Positions 6,448 to 11,828 of a stretch of DNA of 11,828 nt are shown in pieces. Made by a program: the position numbers and the translations under genes. How positions within the stretch are numbered: position 1 is the first letter of the stretch; each line of letters begins with the position of its first letter. The notes beneath the pieces were generated by a model. It searched no databases. It worked only from the letters and a program-made list of their open reading frames with translations, and was not told the DNA's origin. The stretch spans positions 1 to 11,828 of the forward strand of contig CAKQNZ010000057.1 of assembly GCA_934255435.1 (NCBI GenBank). The letters are read 5' to 3'. Origin of the DNA: an uncultured Clostridia bacterium. Its GTDB lineage: Bacteria; Bacillota; Clostridia; Peptostreptococcales; Anaerovoracaceae.

Positions 6448-7725
6448 TACAAATGCAGCATTGAAAGGATGTCGGATAAAATAAAGGTGTTTTCACATTT
6501 CGGAGACGCCGGACATGGCGGGATAACGAGATATGCTCTTTCCAGGGAGGACGAACAGGCAAGGGAGGAATTCCGCAGGAGGATGGAAGCCATAGGCGCC
6601 AGGATCGAATGTGACGACCTGGCATGTATGTATGCCACTATCGAAGGCACGGACAGAAACGCCAGACGTATAGCTGTAGGATCACACTGTGATTCTGTGA
6701 AAAACGGTGGCAATTACGACGGTATACTGGGAGTCATGACAGGCATGGAGGTACTTGAAACGGTGGTCGCCGAGGGCATACCCCACAGGCATCCGCTGAC
6801 TGCAATGATATGGACCAATGAAGAGGGGGCACTTTATCCCCCGGCTATAATGGTATCCGGGATCATATGCAATGACTATCTGCCTGATGAGCTTGCTGTT
6901 AATTTCCGGTACGACAAGATGATGGCTTCAAAGCCTATAGACGACTGCCGCTATGCGGATTTCGGAGAGGCACTGGCAGCTTTTCCTTTCACAGGGCCGG
7001 CAGAGAACAGGATAAGTCCGGAACGTTACTGCGCTATGTTCGAGGCACATCTCGAGCAGGGGCCGATACTCGAAGACAACGGCAATGAAGCTGGGGCGGT
7101 GCAGCTTGTGATGGGGATGTTCAACTACAGAGTACGTTTCCACGGATTCACTGCTCATGCAGGCACTTTCCCTATGGCAAAGCGTCATGATGCACTGTTT
7201 GCAGCATCCACATTCCTCTGCGAGATGCACAGGCGTTTTGATGAACTCAATGAAGGTCAGGAGCCGGAGTTCGTATATACCACAGGAGAGATATATGTAC
7301 ACCCTGGAATACATACATGCATCAATTCAGACGCCGAGTTTTCACTGGATGTAAGGCATCCTGATCCTGCAGTAAGAGCAGAAGCATTGAAGATACTGAG
7401 TGAAATGGCGTCGCAGGAATGGTGTGGATGTACATGTGACATAGAGGAGCAGTGGGTCAGAGATACTGTCTGTTTTGACAGGACACTGACAGGATTCGTA
7501 GAAGAGTCCATGGAGGAACTTGGACTCAGCTGGCAGAGGATACTGTCAGGTGCAGGTCATGATGCACAGTTCTGTGCATACATGATACCTACGACGATGC
7601 TGTTCGCAAGAACGAGAAACGGACTGTCTCACTGTGAAGATGAATATGTATCCGCTGAAGACTGCACAGCAGTTGCTTCCGCAGCGCTGAACGCCGTGCT
7701 CAGAGCAGACAGGCATTATGACTGA
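6445..7725 (+). CDS. M20-family zinc amidohydrolase (N-carbamoyl-L-amino acid hydrolase / allantoate amidohydrolase type)
   Basis: Members of this cytosolic family hydrolyse the amide or ureido bond of N-carbamoyl amino acids, allantoate or ureidoglycine-like compounds using two metal ions. Counting from the chosen start, metal-ligand positions are all present: His81 (GSHCDSV), Asp92 (GGNYDGILG), Glu126/Glu127 (TNEEG), His202 (HLEQGPILE) and His396 (LSHCEDE). The dimerisation-domain segment HGFTAHAGTFPM supplies the bridging His238, and GAGHDAQF follows. The length of 426 residues is usual. The stretch after the glutamate pair reads NEEGALYPP where characterised members usually have EEGxRF, so substrate specificity may differ. 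It is likely co-transcribed with the MFS gene 73 bases upstream. Which ureido or amide compound it uses cannot be told from sequence alone; peptidase activity is unlikely given the motif set. Confidence 0.9.
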   Translation: MYKCSIERMSDKIKVFSHFGDAGHGGITRYALSREDEQAREEFRRRMEAIGARIECDDLACMYATIEGTDRNARRIAVGSHCDSVKNGGNYDGILGVMTGMEVLETVVAEGIPHRHPLTAMIWTNEEGALYPPAIMVSGIICNDYLPDELAVNFRYDKMMASKPIDDCRYADFGEALAAFPFTGPAENRISPERYCAMFEAHLEQGPILEDNGNEAGAVQLVMGMFNYRVRFHGFTAHAGTFPMAKRHDALFAASTFLCEMHRRFDELNEGQEPEFVYTTGEIYVHPGIHTCINSDAEFSLDVRHPDPAVRAEALKILSEMASQEWCGCTCDIEEQWVRDTVCFDRTLTGFVEESMEELGLSWQRILSGAGHDAQFCAYMIPTTMLFARTRNGLSHCEDEYVSAEDCTAVASAALNAVLRADRHYD

Positions 7726-7971
7726 TACAAATGTTGGCATGCCTGAAAACAAGCATTTGCAAGTCGTTTCAAAGTTTGACGGTGTAATGGGAAAAGTTTT
7801 TCAGAAAAAACAAAAAAAATCATGCTTAAATTCATCATAATGATGCAAATAGTAATCTCTTTTTTTCAAGGCTGATATATTTTCATGGAAATATCATACG
7901 TCAGATAGTATAATGAACCTTGAGAGAAGCGAATCAAAAAATTCACAAACGTATATTCGGGAGGTGAATTT
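7726..7971 (+). other. AT-rich 246-base intergenic region with inverted repeats
   Basis: No gene is seen here. From left to right it holds: CAAATG/CATTTG arms (7728-7733 and 7754-7759) extendable by TTG/CAA with a bulged G; the palindrome GGCATGCC (7736-7743) inside that loop; an A-rich tract around 7803-7819; a CATCAT-A-ATGATG inverted repeat (7833-7845); a T run (7860-7866); and then the promoter of the next gene. None of the hairpins is directly followed by a T run on the + strand, so there is no clear terminator for the amidohydrolase gene. Confidence 0.5.
7886..7914 (+). promoter_or_regulatory. Sigma-A-type promoter for the beta-CASP gene
   Basis: TATAAT at 7909-7914 is a perfect -10 box. 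TGGAAA at 7886-7891 (4 of 6 matches to TTGACA) lies 17 bases upstream. A+T-rich tracts immediately upstream could help RNA polymerase binding. An imperfect inverted repeat, ATATTTTCATGGAAATAT (7876-7893), overlaps the -35 region and could be an operator, though its arms are AT-rich and nearly touch. The predicted start site leaves a leader of about 50 bases. Confidence 0.6.
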
Positions 7972-9621
7972 ATGAAGATACAATTTTGTGGAGCATCGAC
8001 AGGAGTTACAGGATCATGTCATCTGATAACGACAGAAAGTCACAAGATACTGCTTGACTGCGGACAGTTTCAGGGAGGCAAGGCTCAGGAAGCACTCAAT
8101 TACGAGGAGTTCCCTTTCGACCCTGCTGAGATAGACCTGCTGATACTGAGTCATGCTCATATAGACCACTGCGGCAGGATACCGCTTCTTGTGAAGCGTG
8201 GCTTCAAAGGCGATATATACTGCACAGATGCCACGGCTGATCTCCTCGATGTTATGCTCAAGGACAGCGGATACATACATGAGAAGGAAGCTGAATGGAA
8301 GAACCGCAAGAACGAGAGAGCCGGCAGAGCTAAAGTCGAACCTCTCTATACATACAATGATGCCGTTGATTCACTGAAGTTCGTGAAGCCGGTCATGTAC
8401 GATCAGCTGGTGGAACTGAACGATCAGATGAAGATGGTATTCAACGATGCAGGGCACATACTCGGCTCTGCCATAACGGAACTCTGGGTCACAGAGGGTG
8501 ACGATGTGTCCAAGATCGTATTTTCAGGCGACCTTGGAGTCATGGACAGACCTATACTGAGAAATCCGACAATAATCAAGAAAGCTGATTACGTCATAAT
8601 GGAAACGACATATGGGAACAGACTGCATCCTCAGAATTCCATGGATGTCAAAAAACTCATGGACATAATCAGGAAAACAGCTAAACGTGGCGGGACTACA
8701 GTGATACCATCTTTCGCAGTCGGCAGGACACAGGAGCTGATATACGAGCTGAACCGTGTCTATGACAGTGACAGTGAATATCACAAGGATTTTGAAAATC
8801 TGATGGTATATGTAGACAGTCCGATGGCGACCACAGCTACAGAGGTGTTCAAGAAGAATGCTCAGGTATTTGATGATGAGACCAAGGAATACATAATGAG
8901 GGGTGACAATCCGCTGGATTTCAAGAATCTCAAGTTCACAAGAACCAGCGAAGAGTCGATGTGGCTTAACAGTGACCCCGAACCGAAGGTTATAATTTCT
9001 GCCAGTGGTATGTGCGAAGCAGGAAGGATAAAGCATCATCTCAAGCATAATCTGTGGAACAGCAAGTCGAGCATAATCTTTGTAGGCTATCAGGCTGAAG
9101 GCACACTGGGCAAATTGATCGTAGACGGTGCTAAAGAAGTCACTCTGTTTGGAGAAAAAGTACAGGTAAACGCCGAGATCTATAATCTTGAAGGCTTTTC
9201 GGGACATGCGGATCGTGACGGTCTTCTTGCATGGCTCAGAGGTTTCAGACAGGAACCAAAACATATTTTCCTTGTCCATGGTGAACCGCAGGCGAAGGAA
9301 GATTTTGCAGAAACAGTCAGAAAAGAACTGGGCTACGACCCTGTCGTAGTGAAGGGCAACTCGGAGTTCGTCCTCGAGAAAGACGAGATAGTCAGTGAGA
9401 AACAGACTGTCGACGATCCTGTGGATGATGAGACTGTAAACAACATAAGAAACAATCTGCTTGACATACACAGAAGGACAGAAGATATCCTGTACAATAC
9501 CAGTCTTGCGCTGGGAGGAGGCAGGATGTCGCCTGAGAAACTTGCGCAGATAAACAATATAGTTCTGGAACTTGAAAAGTCCACGATCAATCTTGGATCT
9601 GCAGTAAGTGATGACGAATAG
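7972..9621 (+). CDS. Beta-CASP metallo-beta-lactamase-fold protein (YSH1/CPSF-like putative RNA nuclease)
   Basis: The protein belongs to the metallo-beta-lactamase superfamily with a beta-CASP insertion, a group whose studied members are RNA exo- or endonucleases (RNase J, CPSF-73, archaeal aCPSF). The zinc site is complete: His61, His63, Asp65 and His66 in SHAHIDHCG, His162 in DAGHILGSA, Asp187 in FSGDLG and His436 in LVHGEPQA. Beta-CASP features are ETTYGNR, YVDSPMA, SASGMCEAGRIKHH and FSGHAD (His412). At 549 residues it is longer than the roughly 450-residue core. About 80 charged C-terminal residues look helical and could serve for oligomerisation or partner binding. It lacks RNase J layout and is closer to the COG1236 type, so the exact substrate is unknown. 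The start is fixed by GGGAGG at 7959-7964 with 7 bases of spacing. It is monocistronic by position, with its own promoter. Confidence 0.9.
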   Translation: MKIQFCGASTGVTGSCHLITTESHKILLDCGQFQGGKAQEALNYEEFPFDPAEIDLLILSHAHIDHCGRIPLLVKRGFKGDIYCTDATADLLDVMLKDSGYIHEKEAEWKNRKNERAGRAKVEPLYTYNDAVDSLKFVKPVMYDQLVELNDQMKMVFNDAGHILGSAITELWVTEGDDVSKIVFSGDLGVMDRPILRNPTIIKKADYVIMETTYGNRLHPQNSMDVKKLMDIIRKTAKRGGTTVIPSFAVGRTQELIYELNRVYDSDSEYHKDFENLMVYVDSPMATTATEVFKKNAQVFDDETKEYIMRGDNPLDFKNLKFTRTSEESMWLNSDPEPKVIISASGMCEAGRIKHHLKHNLWNSKSSIIFVGYQAEGTLGKLIVDGAKEVTLFGEKVQVNAEIYNLEGFSGHADRDGLLAWLRGFRQEPKHIFLVHGEPQAKEDFAETVRKELGYDPVVVKGNSEFVLEKDEIVSEKQTVDDPVDDETVNNIRNNLLDIHRRTEDILYNTSLALGGGRMSPEKLAQINNIVLELEKSTINLGSAVSDDE

Positions 9622-9624
9622 ATC

Positions 9625-9645
9625 TGACAGGAATACTTTCTGTCA
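9625..9645 (+). terminator. Hairpin after the beta-CASP gene, weak terminator
   Basis: TGACAGGAA (9625-9633) pairs with TTTCTGTCA (9637-9645) over nine positions, one of them G-U, around a three-base loop. It begins 3 bases after the stop codon. The following TCATTTGACC is poor in T, so termination by this hairpin alone would be inefficient; it could instead protect the 3' end of the message. Confidence 0.35.
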
Positions 9646-9735
9646 TCATTTGACCAAAACAGAAAAAAATATCGAAAGTGAGAAAAAGTCTTTAAATTTA
9701 TACTCTCATTGTGATAAAATAGATATGTACTATTG

Positions 9736-9743
9736 TAGATCTA
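9736..9743. repeat. Palindrome TAGATCTA in the activator leader
   Basis: This perfect 8-base palindrome lies 25 bases before the start of the sigma-54 activator gene, downstream of a possible weak -10 (TAAAAT at 9715-9720, with a poor -35 of TTAAAT at 9692-9697). It could be half of an operator, but short palindromes are common by chance in AT-rich DNA. Confidence 0.2.
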
Positions 9744-9768
9744 ATATGTTTCAGAAGGTGATGGCAAG

Positions 9769-11559
9769 ATGTCAGTATTGAATGACATTCAGGAAAGTGT
9801 GCAGCAGGTAGCTGAAGCTATCAGCATAGCACTGGGTGTCGAGGTCGAGATCGTAGATGACAAACTTAATATAGTTGGCGGTACCGGACCTTACCATGAC
9901 CAGATCGGTCAGAAGGAGGAAGGCGGTGATGTCGAAGGTGATTATCTGTATGCCAGAGTGCTCCGGTCAGGGGTCACACAGTATGTGGCTGATGCGAAGA
10001 CAGATGTGACATACGATATAACCGGCAGGGGATACACTGTTTCGGGAGAGCTTGCAGAAATATGCACACCGATCATCCTTGATGGCAGGATAATCGGGAT
10101 CATAGGTCTAGTAGCTTTTTCAGAAAATCAGAAACGTATACTTGCAGACAAAAACAGAAATATGACTGATTTTGTCGAGAAGATGGCAGATCTTCTTTCG
10201 GCAAAGGCTGACCAGCAGGAAATACTGGAAAATACTGAGGTTTCAAGAAATGAAATGTCAACTGTGCTTGAAACGACACACGAAGGTATATTCGCACTGG
10301 ATCAGAAAGGATATGTCAAACACTGCAATAACCGTGCAGCAACGTTGTTTGATACTACCAAGAGAGATCTGATAGGCAGACATATCAGCAAGCTGATGCC
10401 GGGAAGCCCTGCAATAAAAGTCCTGGAAACAGGACGAGGGTACACCGAGAATGAAGAAATATTCAAGGTGGACGGGAGTCAGCATCACTTCATCGTTACT
10501 GTCAAGCCGTTCTGCAACGGTGATGATATAGATGGCGTGGTGGTGTCTTTCAGAGATATTACAGAAGCACAGAAGCTCGTGTACAATTTCAGTACGAGAG
10601 CGTTAAAAAATACAGTAGACGATATAATAGGGACAAGCGAGAAGATAATGATTGCCAAGAAGCAGGCACTCATAACTGCCAGAGGCAATTCTACGGTGCT
10701 CATCACCGGGGAGAGTGGCACCGGCAAAGAGATGTTTGCTAAAGCAGTGCACTATGCCAGCACGAGGAGCGATCATCCTTTTGTGACAGTGAATTGCGGA
10801 GCTATCCCTGAAAACCTTCTGGAAAGTGAGCTTTTCGGATACGAGAAAGGTGCGTTCACAGGAGCCAATGAAAAAGGTAAGCCGGGTAAATTCGAGCTTG
10901 CTGACGGTGGCACGATATTCCTTGATGAAATAGGCGATATGCCTCTGCATCTTCAGGTAAAGATACTCCATGTGCTCCAGAACATGCGTTTTGAACGTGT
11001 GGGAGGCAGCAAGAGCATAGTTGTTGATGTGAGAGTCATAGCAGCTACAAACAAGGATCTCGAGAAACTGATCAAAGAAGGCAAATTCAGAGAGGACCTT
11101 TACTACAGGCTCAGCGTAATACCGCTTTCCATACCACCGCTCAGAGAACGGCGTGAGGATATAAAGATGCTGATGTATCACTTCCTCAGGAAGTACAACG
11201 CATTCATGAACAGAAAAATAACCGGTTTTTCACCTGCGGTGGAGGAGATATATCTCAACCACGACTGGCCCGGCAATGTCAGGGAACTGGAAAACGCAGT
11301 TGAATACGGTACCAATATGGCCTTCGGGGACACTATAGATGTAGATGAAGTCCCTGCAAGGATAATGAAAAAAGAAGAAGAAATAGTGAAATTCAGGAAT
11401 CTTGACAAGCCGCTTGCTGAGCAGATAAAAGCTTATGAGCGTGAGATCATAATAAAGAAACTGAAACAGCACAACGGTGTTAAGGACATCGTGGCAAGAG
11501 AACTGGGGCTGTCAAGGGCTACACTTTACAGAAAGCTCTCAGAGCTTGATATAAATTAA
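9769..11559 (+). CDS. Sigma-54-dependent transcriptional activator (GAF-like sensor, PAS, AAA+, Fis-type HTH)
   Basis: This 596-residue protein is a bacterial enhancer-binding protein: it binds DNA upstream of a -24/-12 promoter and uses ATP to open sigma-54 RNA polymerase complexes. Residues 1-125 form a GAF-like sensory region ending in [18 protein letters not shown] short helical linker follows, then a PAS domain (about 160-275; [11 protein letters not shown] and VVSFRDITE). The AAA+ domain runs from about 285 to 520: Walker A GESGTGKE (314-321), the sigma-54-contacting loop GAFTGA (361-366), Walker B FLDEIGDM (Asp386, Glu387), and [10 protein letters not shown] with the arginine fingers. 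The C-terminus (568-596) is a Fis-type helix-turn-helix, [13 protein letters not shown]. There is no phosphoacceptor receiver domain, so the signal is probably a small molecule. The start has AAGGTGAT at 9755-9762. The aminotransferase gene follows after 31 bases and is the likely target. Confidence 0.95.
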   Translation: MSVLNDIQESVQQVAEAISIALGVEVEIVDDKLNIVGGTGPYHDQIGQKEEGGDVEGDYLYARVLRSGVTQYVADAKTDVTYDITGRGYTVSGELAEICTPIILDGRIIGIIGLVAFSENQKRILADKNRNMTDFVEKMADLLSAKADQQEILENTEVSRNEMSTVLETTHEGIFALDQKGYVKHCNNRAATLFDTTKRDLIGRHISKLMPGSPAIKVLETGRGYTENEEIFKVDGSQHHFIVTVKPFCNGDDIDGVVVSFRDITEAQKLVYNFSTRALKNTVDDIIGTSEKIMIAKKQALITARGNSTVLITGESGTGKEMFAKAVHYASTRSDHPFVTVNCGAIPENLLESELFGYEKGAFTGANEKGKPGKFELADGGTIFLDEIGDMPLHLQVKILHVLQNMRFERVGGSKSIVVDVRVIAATNKDLEKLIKEGKFREDLYYRLSVIPLSIPPLRERREDIKMLMYHFLRKYNAFMNRKITGFSPAVEEIYLNHDWPGNVRELENAVEYGTNMAFGDTIDVDEVPARIMKKEEEIVKFRNLDKPLAEQIKAYEREIIIKKLKQHNGVKDIVARELGLSRATLYRKLSELDIN

Positions 11560-11579
11560 TTTTTATACATAAAACATAT

Positions 11580-11593
11580 GGAGGTTTATTATG
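11580..11593 (+). promoter_or_regulatory. Ribosome binding site and start of the aminotransferase gene
   Basis: GGAGG at 11580-11584 is 6 bases before the ATG at 11591. It is followed by an uninterrupted reading frame to the window edge whose product matches the N-terminus of class-III aminotransferases, so this start is well supported. Confidence 0.85.
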
Positions 11594-11828
11594 TTAAGAG
11601 AAGCATTACCAAAAATCGTAACTGGTACATTACCTGGACCTAAAGCAAAAGCTATCATTGACAGAAGAGCTGCTGCAGTTCCTAACGGAATCGGTACAGC
11701 TTACAAAGCTGTTATCGAAAGAGGCGAAGGCGCTATGTTCGAAGACGTTGACGGAAACATCTTCCTCGACTGGATCGGCGGAGTTGGCGTACTGAACATC
11801 GGATACAGCTGCCCAGAGTGCGTTGAGG
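11591..11828 (+). CDS. gabT: Class-III PLP aminotransferase, probably 4-aminobutyrate aminotransferase (N-terminal part)
   Basis: The frame is open from the ATG to the right edge (79 codons). It encodes the N-terminus of a fold-type I, class-III pyridoxal-phosphate aminotransferase. The family's N-terminal signatures are seen: KIVTGTLPGPKAKAIIDRR, ERGEGAMFEDVDGN, FLDWIGGVGVLNIGY and the following CPE. GabT moves the amino group of 4-aminobutyrate to 2-oxoglutarate, giving succinate semialdehyde; related enzymes act on other omega-amino acids, so the substrate is likely but not certain. The PLP lysine lies beyond the window. Codon use is strikingly different from the upstream genes: of eight isoleucine codons seven are ATC and none is ATA, and GTT and GCT dominate valine and alanine. 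This suggests very high expression. The sigma-54 activator 31 bases upstream probably controls it. Confidence 0.75.
   Translation, partial: MLREALPKIVTGTLPGPKAKAIIDRRAAAVPNGIGTAYKAVIERGEGAMFEDVDGNIFLDWIGGVGVLNIGYSCPECVE

Noticed and set aside
7735..7760. TTGGCATG...TTTGC as a sigma-54 promoter
   Set aside because: The GG to GC distance is 21 bases instead of 10, and no activator-dependent gene is required here since a good sigma-A promoter lies downstream.
7803..7845. - strand terminator made of the ATGATG repeat and the A-rich tract
   Set aside because: The hairpin has a one-base loop, lies more than 10 bases from the T run when read on the - strand, and no - strand gene ends here.
8524..9471. 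Long open frame on the - strand opposite the beta-CASP gene (315 codons)
   Set aside because: It mirrors conserved catalytic segments of the + strand gene. The translation is rich in Cys, Phe and Tyr with no domain, as expected for an antisense shadow.
11492..11509. TGGC...GGGC stretch in the activator's 3' end as a -24/-12 promoter for the aminotransferase
   Set aside because: The GG and GC are separated by 13 rather than 10 bases, a spacing sigma-54 does not tolerate.
11550..11567. TATAAA/TTTATA hairpin between the activator and the aminotransferase as a terminator
   Set aside because: The stem is six A-T pairs only, with no G-C pair and no following T run, so it would be too weak to terminate transcription.

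Overview
The window reads as a stretch of chromosome from an endospore-forming, anaerobe-like member of the Bacillota (Clostridia). The evidence is a full-length spoIVA gene, the gene order der-plsY-gpsA-(miaB)-spoIVA, strong AGGAGG-type ribosome binding sites, heavy use of ATA and AGA/AGG codons, and a sigma-54 activator beside an amino-acid aminotransferase. All nine genes lie on the + strand, closely packed. I saw no mobile element, CRISPR array, tRNA or rRNA.

Layout: (1) Positions 1-3349 form a housekeeping run: the 3' end of der (ribosome-assembly GTPase), plsY and gpsA (two steps of phospholipid synthesis, linked through glycerol-3-phosphate), and miaB (tRNA thiomethylation). (2) Positions 3350-4897 hold spoIVA, the spore-coat basement-layer ATPase. 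It starts with TTG, and its leader carries a sigma-E-like promoter and a stem that can hide its ribosome binding site. (3) Positions 4956-7725 hold an MFS exporter/permease and an M20-family amidohydrolase of the carbamoylase/allantoate type, probably co-transcribed. (4) A 246-base AT-rich gap with a good sigma-A promoter leads to a beta-CASP metallo-beta-lactamase-fold nuclease-like protein (7972-9621). (5) Positions 9769-11559 encode a GAF-like/PAS/AAA+/Fis-HTH sigma-54 activator. It is followed after 31 bases by the start of a class-III aminotransferase, probably 4-aminobutyrate aminotransferase, which runs off the window and has a codon usage unlike all its neighbours.

No wholly new system is evident; most genes are well-known families. 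The points most worth a second look are: a PlsY N-terminal extension carrying an IGIIGG-x-DG peptide that resembles the conserved motif of Na+-translocating decarboxylase beta subunits; the spoIVA leader, where read-through and promoter-initiated transcripts should differ in access to the ribosome binding site; and the sigma-54 activator next to an apparently very highly expressed aminotransferase with no visible -24/-12 promoter between them.
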